Below, piece by piece: positions 1-10,101 of a DNA stretch of 64,000 nucleotides (positions are counted from its first letter, which is position 1; every line of letters starts with the position of its first letter). Source of the stretch: Favolaschia claudopus (lineage: Eukaryota > Basidiomycota > Agaricomycetes > Agaricales > Mycenaceae). The stretch lies in contig JAWWNJ010000013.1 in the NCBI GenBank assembly GCA_037176885.1, forward strand, positions 2,480,001-2,544,000, read 5' to 3'. Made by a program: the position numbers and the translations under genes. The notes under the pieces were generated by a model. The model was not told the DNA's origin. It searched no databases and saw only the letters and a program-made list of their open reading frames with translations.

Positions 1-770
1 TAATGTTTCCAATGAGATTTTGTACAAGAAAATCCTATTATGTTGATGATTGGATGATAATTTTCCAACTAGAGATACATTCGACGACCAGTGTTGCTCA
101 AATCGCCCAAAATTTCGAGAAAAATAATAGAAGAGTCGAATCTTGAACGCAGCGGTTGGTGGCGCATTTGCTCGGAAATTGCCGCAGTCGTTCCAGAAAA
201 AGGTTGAAAAACGGAGTCCGGCAATCACCGGACAAAAATTCGTGTGACCATGATGTGACTTTTCCCTTCTTTCCCCAACGTCGACGACGACCGTGCAGCC
301 ATTTGGCAGCCACCACCGAATGAATGCATACGCCCCTCTCTCCGGTGGGCTTTAATATCTAGGCATGTTTTATCACACGACGCGACGCAACGGGACAAAT
401 TTAAATCTACCAACACATTCAAAGATCGAGTCTCGACGACTCGGTTCTAACTTCTGTGGCTTGATTGATACACACTGAATACTCCGGAACTCAAACAAGG
501 CAATCAAACCAAGCCAATTGTACTCAAGCCATGGGTGTCCTCTGTCGTCTCGGCAACCATCTTGACCCAAGTCTTTTGTCTTGCTTGTTCAGCGTAGGAA
601 CCAAAAAAGAACAAGCGATTCTTCTGGGTTCGTCCTCGATTATTGTGCGTGGTAGTTGTGAAACTCGAAACCCTATTGTTCCTTCACACGGCCCTGGAGA
701 TGCGTCTTGTTTTTCTGCTGCTTCGATTACTTGCCGAACGAATTCTGTTGATTATTGTGTTGGCTGGGGT
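1..770. other. Left edge, no gene recognised
   Basis: I see only short overlapping open frames on both strands with no family resemblance or consistent splicing. The last 100 bases or so are the promoter and leader of the F-box-like gene that follows. Confidence 0.5.
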
Positions 771-779
771 CATATAAAG
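771..779 (+). promoter_or_regulatory. TATA-like box of the F-box-like gene
   Basis: CATATAAAG lies 35-43 bases before the ATG at 814. The position is that of a TATA element with a short leader and supports the ATG at 814 as the start. Confidence 0.45.
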
Positions 780-813
780 GAGCTCCCTTCTTCTATCATC
801 CCACTCAACCACT

Positions 814-2163
814 ATGTCTACAACTACCACCTCGTTGCCTTCTCCTTCCCTTCCTCTGCCGATAGAACTGGTGCACCGGATTGCGGAGAGATATTGTAGC
901 AAGGAAATGCTTCAAAATCTCTCGCTTGCATCGCGCATGATGGCCAACATCTGTCGACCACTTCTTTTCCAGAACTTGGATTTACACGAGTCACCTGAGC
1001 ATCCTACCATGGACGAAGCAGTTACACTCTTTACCAATCCCGCATATCATACGGCGGTCATCCTTGCGTCTACGATTCGCCTTGTTTGGTTCATAATACC
1101 AGAAGCGATGGAAGAGCAGATCCTCCTCGCGAAAATATTGTGCGCAACTACGCATCGACTGCGTCGTCTTGGCCTCACTGGACAGAATATCAATTGGGAC
1201 TTCCAAGTCGGAAGTTGTTTGAATGCAGCAATGCTGGCGGTAATCCCGAAAGCCAATCTAGATCTTCTCGGGTTGTATTACGTTCGGAATCTCCCACCCT
1301 CCATGCTCCGTGCTATGATGGGCGGCACTCAGTATATCTCCTTGAAATCCGTCGGGCTTGCGGTGGACGACATTGAGGACGACCAAGCAGCGCTGAATTC
1401 CGAGTCACAGAAGACAGTTCCGATAATCTTTTATCCGCGGAACGAGGCTGTATTGATGACATGGCGGAAGCAACCCGGAGTACTCTCGCGATTTCGATCG
1501 GTGCATAGATTTACTTGGGAGGCCAGTCATTTGCATCCTGACGCGGCTGCTTGGGTCTTGAGTTGGGCGGCGCAGACTGTAAGAGAAATTATTTTTATTT
1601 TGCCTACGATGCGTGCTGGTGCGATGTTTTCGTTGTTCTTTCCTTCCTCAGCGACTCATTCCAAGCCATTTGTGATTGCAGACATTCTATCTCCCGGATT
1701 CCCGACAATTCTCCCGTTCGTTGGGACATTCAAGCTGAGTATCTTGGTGTTGCCGGTCGACCGAGATGCAGCCTGGAGTAGAGTCTTCAATCAGACTTTT
1801 GAGGGGGTCTGGTCACAAATGAAGCATTACCGGTTTCCTTCGCTTGAAAAGGTCGAGTTCCAATTGTGCTTCCGGAATGGTGACGGTGGATTTCCTCTTC
1901 CGGAGCCGGGTTCGGCTGAGGGAACACTCATTACCCGTTGGTTGAAGTGGTTGGATAGAGGGTTGAGTCAGATTATTTCGCTGAAGAGTGTGAGGTTGAT
2001 TTTAACGCTCGAGGGGTGGGATTTAGAGGATAATTGGATCACAGCGCACACTACGGCATATTTCCTGGCGCGGTTTCCTAAGTTGCACAGTAGAAAAATT
2101 CTACTTCTTGACATTAATAGTGGGGCGTGGTATCAGGAGTTTCACGCCCCATTTAACGAATAG
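814..2163 (+). CDS. F-box-like protein
   Basis: A single 449-residue frame without an obvious intron. Residues about 10-60 read as a degenerate F-box: a Pro-Leu-rich lead, then LPIELVHRIAERY, a Leu-Ser-Leu-Ala stretch and a Cys-Arg-Pro-Leu-Leu-Phe turn, as in fungal F-box proteins that bind Skp1 in SCF ubiquitin ligases. The rest alternates hydrophobic and polar patches like the divergent leucine-rich C-termini of these families, but I see no clean repeat register. Such genes are often expanded in mushroom genomes and the substrate cannot be guessed. The TATA-like box at 771 supports this start. The family call is fair and the function is inferred only from the family. Confidence 0.7.
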   Translation: MSTTTTSLPSPSLPLPIELVHRIAERYCSKEMLQNLSLASRMMANICRPLLFQNLDLHESPEHPTMDEAVTLFTNPAYHTAVILASTIRLVWFIIPEAMEEQILLAKILCATTHRLRRLGLTGQNINWDFQVGSCLNAAMLAVIPKANLDLLGLYYVRNLPPSMLRAMMGGTQYISLKSVGLAVDDIEDDQAALNSESQKTVPIIFYPRNEAVLMTWRKQPGVLSRFRSVHRFTWEASHLHPDAAAWVLSWAAQTVREIIFILPTMRAGAMFSLFFPSSATHSKPFVIADILSPGFPTILPFVGTFKLSILVLPVDRDAAWSRVFNQTFEGVWSQMKHYRFPSLEKVEFQLCFRNGDGGFPLPEPGSAEGTLITRWLKWLDRGLSQIISLKSVRLILTLEGWDLEDNWITAHTTAYFLARFPKLHSRKILLLDINSGAWYQEFHAPFNE

Positions 2164-3810
2164 ATTCTCATGTATGCGTATTTTATAAATGTTATGCCTA
2201 TCATTCTGGGAGGCGACTCGATTCGTGGAGGGCGAATGAAATGGACTTGAATTGGTGGAGGAACATTTGAAAACGCGATGTGCATCCACAAAGAAAGCGT
2301 TGAGAAAGCCCCAAAACTGCTGTTGTGTTTTGCGCCGAATCGAGGGGATTCAAAAGCGAATCAAAACCGAGGGGCAAAGATATTCAATAGGAGTTCGTAC
2401 CTTGTATATTTCCGGAACGGTTGAGAGTCTGAAGTCCCATCGAACTTTGGCTTTTGTATTGACGTCGAGAACCTGATCTCTGAGAGATGGATTATTTCGA
2501 AACTTCCATCCAATTGAGGCAGGTGCGCTGCGGGTTGGGATTCAGGCTTTCTAAATATTTGAAGGAGAAGGGGATTATTGAGCGTCGGCAATAAATATCA
2601 ATGAATCGCAGCGAGGCGAGATAAGTAGTATTGAAATCTTGTGACTAGGTGGTGGAGATTGATACTAGATAGAAACGAATTAAGCATGCCTTTGAACTTG
2701 AGCAGAGTTTCCGTGTCTGTTTTCTTGTTTTCTTTGACGCCTTGAACGAGGGAGCTAGACTAGAGAAGTTTTTCATCGCAATTAATGCAGGTGATGTCTA
2801 GAAGTGTAGCAAGAACTAAGGAAGCAGATTTCAACGAAAATGGGTGAGTAGTAGTACTTAGCTTGTTTCGGCGTCAATAATTGAGTACTGTAGATCTTGA
2901 AAGAGTTGGAGGCATAGTTTATGTGATCAAAGCGATGTAAAGAGGAATGAGTATGAATTTTTGAGGTGCGATGTGGAAGAGACGTACCGTTAGATTTTGT
3001 AAGATGAAAAAAGCGGATATTGGATTGGGTCGGGGCGAGGAGAGTTTGCTCCCGAACTCAGTAGCGTTTGAACTGCGAGTTAGTGGAGATGTTTATGAGA
3101 CGGGAAATCGATAGGAAGCTGATTGAGTTGGAAAGTCGGGACAAGCGAAGCTTCATGTCGGCCAGTACAGTTTAAGCTTCTGATATTTGTATGCGCAGAG
3201 TAGAGGGGAGTTCTTCTGAATCGACATATGAAGAGATTGAATCAGATTTGAACGAGGAATGAAGCACCGGGATGTATCAATTGATTCAGGTCGAGAACGG
3301 TTGACACATTGCGAGAGACTTGGCGCTGAGGAGCTACTCGGTGGGGAGAACGACGTTGATGAGTCGCCGACGAGACTGGGCGAGAAGATGCCGGTCTGAG
3401 ATAGTGTGGAAGTTGCAATTGTTAGAGCAAGGTAGAGGCAGATTCATCCAATGCGAAATGGACCGAGACGTTGAGAATTTCATGGATATCTGAGAAGATA
3501 CAATTCGGCGTGAAGGAAGCATCAAGCAAACCAAGATGCCAACGCAAACCGAAAACTGACTTCAGGGAAATATTCGAGAGTTTTCGTAGGTCAGGTTGTT
3601 CTCTCTTCTGACTCCGTTGGCTACGATGCAAGACTTGAACGAGTCCGAGTCGAACGAACTTGAAGAAAATGATTGAGATTGAGATAATTGTGATCGAAAG
3701 GACGAGTAAGAGAGGTTTTATATGCTGGTAGATATGAAGCCGCTCTCCAAGATCACTGTACAGATTCGACGGCGCAGGCGAAAGAGTTCGGCGAACGTTG
3801 GAGATGTCGA
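2164..3810. other. Gene-free stretch, purine-rich on the + strand
   Basis: No open frame here is long enough or protein-like enough to call. The + strand is visibly rich in GA runs. I see no repeat pair or RNA gene. Confidence 0.4.
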
Positions 3811-3811
3811 G

Positions 3812-4225
3812 GAAGTTCTATTAGTTAGTTTCAAGGGACAAGAAATAAGCCGACTTCACAAGGCGTAAGAGCGAAGAGGAGAATCGTACTTGATTAGATT
3901 GCCAAGCTGTTTGGTGTGAATTTTCAAAATCTCGCCGTGTTGAGTCGACAGTCAGAGTGCGTGCCTCCAAAGGAGTTCTAGAGCGCACTGTAAGTTCTGG
4001 TTTCAACGAAAGATTAATAAACTTCAGAAGCCGTAAAGTAGTTGAGAGGTGAGAATCGCACTTGGCAATGACTAGATTCCCAGCAGTTCTGTGTAAATTT
4101 GCGAAATCTAGCCGTGTCGAGGGAGATATCGATGTGGCGAATTTTCAAATGTCGACGGTCAGAACAGTGTGTGCCTCCGAAGGGGCTCCCGAGCGTACTG
4201 TTTTGACCCTGATGGATTCCGGCTC
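3812..4225 (+). repeat. Imperfect direct tandem duplication, two units of about 190 bp
   Basis: The unit at about 3812-4000 recurs at about 4010-4225. Shared blocks include GAATCG(T/C)ACTTG, a gap, GTGTGAATTT or GTGTAAATTT, TCGCCGTG or TAGCCGTG, then GTGCCTCC(A/G)AAGG and GAGCG(C/T)ACTGT near the end. Substitutions and small indels separate the copies, so the duplication is old. No coding frame is preserved across both. Confidence 0.6.
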
Positions 4226-4799
4226 TTTCGAGTTGTCGGACTGCTGAGCAGCATCCGTTTCGAGCGAAGTGAAGAAGCCAGAGAAAGTTGAGAGAAAGTG
4301 TTAAAACTTCTTGAATCAAAATTTCCGTGGTTCGGTTGCCCATTTTTCGGAAATGATGAGCAACTTTATGACTTGATTGAGCTTTATTTTCACGTCCTTA
4401 CGGGCTGTGTGATGAATGGTCGACGAATGGTCGACACGGTCGATTCTTGGTCGATTCCAGAAATGAGCCCTGAGAGGGAGAGGAAGATAGATTCAGTATG
4501 CCGTACCCCAACGCCGTCAACGTTTATCACAGAGTTTCAGAGATGGAAGCATGGGGTGTTCTGGCCAAGGGCCGTCGACGGCGCAGTCAACGAACATCAA
4601 GTCATCAACGTTGAGGAAGAATCACGAGGATCGGCAATTATCGGACCGGTGTGTACGTGACGTTACTGATGTGACATCGCGTTGGCTCCGCCGTCGACGT
4701 CGACGACGACGACGAGCACAAGCTCTCGTCGATAACAACGACCGGACGATTCTCTCTACGCTATGAAGTAATCTCTATCCTTCGCCCTTGGGTCAATAG

Positions 4800-7700
4800 C
4801 CGTGACTTGAGCTGCACTGAGATCCCCACGGTCTCTTGCCGCCTCTCACCAATCACGACCGTCCTGAAGCTGGGAGCCAATAGTCATCGGTTCGAGTACG
4901 CTGCAATGAATTCCTTTGCATCCCCCTCCTTAATTCGTTATGGTCTCAGCGCCAAAATTAAAAGCAAAGTACCAATGGAGAAGACAAATATACGACATCG
5001 CTCGAAACGTTCGAGATTCCGGTAATTTCTAACGTTGTATGCAGGTGCGGGACGGTACGCGATCCTTTGGTTTTTCTTCCATGTGCTCATTCCAGCTCGC
5101 TGATTGCAGGGATCCCGGGAACATCCAGGCGCCGTCTCTATCCCAGCTCCCGGATTCAAGACTACAAACAGGCCAGCCAAGCACGTCAAGATGACCTGCC
5201 ACCTGTGTGCCTTCGCCTCAGCTCTTTAGTTTCCCGAAATGTCGGTGGTCCCAGTGCGTACCTCTCCCTCTGCGGTCACAGGTTGATTATTCACTCCCCT
5301 TCAACAGTATATCCATCAGGGGGTGCGGCCGTGGGCTCGTGCTAAGTACTTTGGAATCTATGGAGGTATGTACCTGCTCTTGTTGTCTTTCACCTGTCCC
5401 TCAGGGCTTGTTCACAGACTGTCCGACCGTCACGGACCCACGAGCATAGGCGGCCTATCCACTCGGCTCAAGCAACGCCAGCCAAGCGGGAAATTACCCA
5501 ACGCAGCATCACCACCGGTCGCTCTGCTTCACCAATGCTCCAGCCTATCGGGCCTCGTCGCTGCCGCTGTTCACTGGCTCCATCAAAGTCTCGTCGTCTC
5601 GTTGCTGAGAAACTGAGAATCCTCAGCGTTCTTCATAACACGCGCGTGTATGCCTATGCATCAGTTCCATCCTCCCTTATGCTATTCACTCTATGTGTGC
5701 TTCCGTACACCGTCACGTCTTCCCATTACGGCCCACCTGACTCTCTACTACAGGCTCGACGACGCCGCCGATATGCTCGCCGACCTGCCTTTCGGAGCGC
5801 AAGCAGGCATCCACCACAAGCGCAGTCAGGTATGTAATCGCACCGCCCCAGCTCTCCTCCGTACAACTCATCCTTCCCGCTAGATACCCTATACCGGCGC
5901 ATTACATCCAGGTCCAAACGCGACTTGTCCGCGTTTCGTTTAGTCTGCAAGACATAGATCTTCGTAGGTGCAAACAGGGTCGCTTTGGAGGAGGCGAGCG
6001 AGGGTACGTATATATTCGTGCTTCCCATGCCCATACTCACCCTTATGTAGCTTCCTTCGCGAGCTGCCTAATCGATAGCGGGCGCGGACGTATGTATTTC
6101 TCTCCCTTGTTCTTCTTTTCGACGTATTACTGATATGTTTCTCGTATCCAGCTTTGATGGTGCTCGCGATAGACTCGTTTCTCTGGGGTACGTGGAGGAT
6201 GGCTGAAGGATGGACGAGACGGATGGGTGAGGAGGATGCGGGTTGCGGCGGGCGTGGAGTCATATGTGCGTGCATATTGTTCTCCTGATTATCTTGCCTG
6301 CGATGCTGACCCGCCATCGCAGTTTAGAGCGCCGCACGTACACCCGCTGTAGCTACACCTTCCTCCGCATTTTACCGTCAGCCACGAGCTGCGCTCGTCG
6401 TCATCGCAAACGCTTTTCGTCGAGACGTATCCCGCGGTGACCCTCCCGGTCTCTCTTTCCTCCCCGTACCCAACCTCCGCGCACGTCGCGTCAAGCTGCG
6501 ATCCCCGTCCCCGTCGATCACCGCAGCCCATGCGCGGCGTTGTTGGCGGGTATGATGCGCGGGAGGGAGGTTTGACCTCAGATGACGACGACGCGACATA
6601 CGCGGCAGATTGGTGCGGGGACGACGGAGGCTCGTGGGGGTGGCGTTGCGGTGGGATGGTGTAGAGGATGATAGATTCGACGAAGACGAAGGTGGTGCGG
6701 GCTGGGGTGGAGGTATGGTGTGAGACGTATGCGTACGACGAGGGTGGGTATTCGCTGTAGGGTTGATGAAGCGCTTTGTACCGCCAGCGCGCTAACGGGA
6801 TGCATCCGCTGCTCTGACAGTCGTGCCCCTGTCGGCTCTCTGATACTGTACGTGGTCCTCATCCTCATTCTGTGCACAAGCACTGACTCGTCATCGTAGT
6901 GTCCTACCCGGACATACATCCGCCGTGGCTGCACTACCCGCTGCGGCTCGCCGTCGGCCTGTCGTTCGTCAAGACGTTCCCCACAATGACCCTCCCGTTC
7001 TCACCGTTCTCCATGTACCCACCCACCCTCCGCGTACGCCGCATGGAGCTGCGGCTTCCGCCCTGTCGAATACCGTAGCTGATGAGCTGGGGAGTTGGTG
7101 GGCTTTGAGGCGCTTGGGCAGGGGAGTATGGGTACACGCAATCACAGACTACGATGCGGGATATGTGGCAGATCGGCGTGGGTGAAGAGGGAGGCTTGTG
7201 ATGGGGGTGAGAGATAGCGGCGGAGTGAGCATGTTGGGGCAGCGTGCGTCGACCTGCTCTCACGAGATGACGAGCGAAGGTGACGTTGATCAGGGTGGAT
7301 GAGTGAGAAGGATATCTCGTGCGTGGGGTGCGTACGTTCTCGACTCTCCGCTATTCGCTGTGCATCTGACGACGTCCACAGAATCCAAATCCGCCCCGCC
7401 AGATCTCTTCCCAGCGCAGCAATATGATATCGTCGCCTTTGCCGCTCCCCACGAGCCGCTGCCCACGAGCTGCACCGTGCTTGGACCCTTCCATCTGCTC
7501 GTCCGACCCCCCACACTTCTGCAATCTTGATCGAACGAGGACGCGAGTGCTTTCGTCGAGATCAGGGGCTAGACGAGAACGCCCATGGGACATGGAGACG
7601 GAGCTAGACTGAGAGCTGGGGTTCGCTGCCGCTGCGGCATCCGGCCTATTATCATCCACCCCCTCCTCGTAGTCATGCGTATCGGTATTCTTAAGCTGGA

Positions 7701-8160
7701 ACGAGGGCCCGCTGTCGGCTGCGGTGTGCGTACGTGTAGGTGGGTTTGTCCCCATCCGTTGCTTTCCCTACTAACCTAATGCTCCTTCCAGAATATCGCT
7801 CTGTCGCCGCTACGGATGGAATCTACGGAAGTCGCGATGCTGTGAGTGATTCTAAGACTCCTTTCTTGTCCCGTGTGATGTCTTGATACGACGCAGCTCC
7901 GCATGGCTACGGGTGCATTGACTCTGGAATTGACGGAGCAGAGTCGCAGAAGGTCTGGGAGGGTCGTCGTGCGGTGTGATGCCGTACTTTGAAAGAGGAT
8001 GCGCAGAGGTCGTGGAGGTCTGTATGCCCGCTTCTTTGTCTGCCGAGCGTTGTGCTCATGTTTTGCTCTAGGCTCTCATACGATTGAGCTACTTGTACTT
8101 GTACACCCCTGCGGGTCACCCGCTTGCTCATCCCGGAGCTTCGGGACTTAAGTAGGGCAC
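4800..8160. other. GC-rich coding-like block, gene structure unresolved
   Basis: A GC-rich, CpG-rich block quite unlike the AT-balanced DNA before it. It holds many short open stretches and plausible GTATGT..AG introns on the + strand, for instance an exon-like segment at about 5311-5365 followed by an intron at 5366-5403. The - strand also carries Ser/Pro/Asp-rich open stretches at about 6290-6740 and 7350-7755 that look like disordered fungal protein. I cannot choose a strand or join exons consistently. It may be one intron-rich gene, two overlapping genes or a decayed gene. No family recognised. Confidence 0.3.
6320..7075. repeat. Two related units inside the GC-rich block
   Basis: The segment at about 6325-6500 resembles the one at about 6903-7060. 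Both contain a CGCCG or CGTAC-rich lead, an ACGT(A/T)(T/C)CCC step, then TGACCCTCCCG followed by CTCT or CTCAC, then TACCCA...CCTCCGCG and a G-rich tail. Similarity survives on both strands, so it does not settle the coding strand. An internal exon duplication is the simplest reading. Confidence 0.45.
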
Positions 8161-8340
8161 GGAAAAGCCGGTGGCGTGCGCTTGTACGTGCTTAAGCTAT
8201 CCTGTACTCTCGCTGCTCATAACAGTATGTGGGTGATATCAGTCGTGGTGTCGCAGGGGATTCTGCATGGGATGCGGTGATACTTCTGTTCCGGTTTTGT
8301 GGTAGTGCGGTGCTTGGAATCGATCCGTGCTTTGCATCTG

Positions 8341-8358
8341 CCTAACCCTAACCCTAGG
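8341..8358 (-). repeat. Short interstitial telomere-like tract
   Basis: CCTAACCCTAACCCTAGG is two and a half units of the TTAGGG repeat used by basidiomycete telomeres. A similar tract lies at 30414. It may be a repaired break scar or chance; the tract is too short to be a telomere. Confidence 0.5.
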
Positions 8359-8606
8359 CTATGTCTTTGATCGATTTTTTTTGTAACATTCACGTTGCAA
8401 TATCACCCTCCTCGCACCTCTTTTCGTGGGTTCCGCACATTGAGTAGCGATGGCAAAACAGCGAGAGATTTTTCGGATTGCCCACTTCTGCGACGGAACC
8501 CGGGCCGTCTGCTGGACAGTGTGTAAGTTGCTAACTTTATCCCGGAAGCACGGACGCCTCGTGTCTTTCTTGTCTCTCCTCTCCGCACCTATCGATCCCC
8601 CGCACT

Positions 8607-9952
8607 ATGCCAGTAACCCACGATCTCACTGACCATCGCGCAAAGTCAAATCCAGTTCAACCCCTTACACCGCGCCAAATTCTCGAAAACTTGTCGTGCC
8701 AGTCTCAAGCTGCTGACTCGGCTCTTCGCTATTGTATTGGGCAATGGACAGGGCTCGTGGATCCACAGATCAAAGTCTCTCCTACGGAGAACGGATTTGT
8801 GAGTACGGTAATTGCTGCGTACAAGAGCGGCTCTGCCCTTGTACTCCGACCGGACCATGTCTGGTTGGCGATCGTTTCGCAGTTCCGTTTGTACCTCCAT
8901 GCGCAGCCAGCACTGCTTGAATGCTCTACCGCCGACCCATCGATCATTGCGACTGCTCCGCAGCTTGGAAAGCCTTGCGATTCCGGATCACAATTGCTTT
9001 CCAACGGTATACATCACTTTCTGGGCAGCTTGTCAGATCCTTCTTTGCGCGAGTGGATCATACCCACATTTTCTACCTCCACCGACGACGACAAAGCAGT
9101 AGCGTTGACGATGGTTCACGCCGCAGCCAAATCAGCGATGAGCCCAATCTCTATTCCAGTCGGGGAAATCCACACTCGGCACGGGATTCCGCGCGTAGTT
9201 TTGGAGGGTGTCCGAGGGGACTGGGAGTTGTTGCTAGAAAAACTGGAGCGGTTGACGCAGTATGGAACTCCAGCTATTGCCTGGTATCATCTACTACGCC
9301 CAATTATTGTCCGCCTTGCCGAATCGTTCGAAGGCCCGAACACGCACCGAATGCAGGATCTTTGGAAATGGGCTGTTCATCGCGAGGGGCATGGTGGGAA
9401 GGATCCTCATTTGTCGGGATGGATCACAGCTTTTTGTGTATTCTCTCGCGAGGGTACCTGGTGCGGACCTGAACTTTCTCAACTTGTGGTTGGTATTCGA
9501 ACATTTCAGTCCATCGAACTGATCGTTGATTCATTTAAACTCGTTAGTTCCCAAACCGTAAAGGGAAGAACCGGAAGTTGTCTTTGCATGAACGCCACTC
9601 CAGACTGTTTTGGCAAAAGCATACTTCCTTGGCCGAGCACGAGTTCAAAGAGGACAAAGAAATGCGATACCCATACTTTACGATTCACGATCTCCCGATC
9701 TCTTACGCAGAGGTTCAAGTCACCACTAGCCAAGGTGGAATTGAGGCACAGAGTCTCATAGTCGCCGGTCTCACAGGAGTCGGATTTTCTTCTAGCATTT
9801 CATCCACCGATTCGCAATCGAACTCTGGCAAAAACGACACACTTCGGCCTGTGGTTGCTTGGTGGGTCTTCAACAAGCTGTCTCCGTCAAAACCAAACGC
9901 CACTGAGGATGATGAACCTCTGCCTATTCCTCCACAATTCATCACGGTGTAA
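8607..9952 (+). CDS. DUF4419-family protein
   Basis: The first exon frame runs from the ATG at 8607 and matches the DUF4419 order: an ENGFV segment near residue 63, a LVLRPDHVWLAIVSQF block near 80-95, REWIIPTFST near 150, a GIPRVVLEG...DWE block near 200, a WYHLLRPI block near 230, and LSGWITAFCVF near 280. The C-terminal part (YPYFTIHD, SYAEV, VAWWVFNK) sits in another frame from about 9579 to the stop at 9952, so one intron must fall between about 9480 and 9580. Its exact ends are unsure, because the most intron-like pair (GTATTC at 9493 to TTAG at 9548) does not keep phase. DUF4419 proteins have no established function. Length after splicing is about 410 residues, near the family norm. 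Confidence 0.75.
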
Positions 9953-10101
9953 GGAGCCAAGAGCTTCATTGATGAATAGAAGTATCAATCCTATGCGAAT
10001 TGTATTTGGGGATGGTCGCTTTTGTTGCTCCGGAATGATTACAAAAAAAAAGAAACGTGGTGTGTTTTGCATTCAACACGATATCATAGCAATAAAAGAG
10101 T

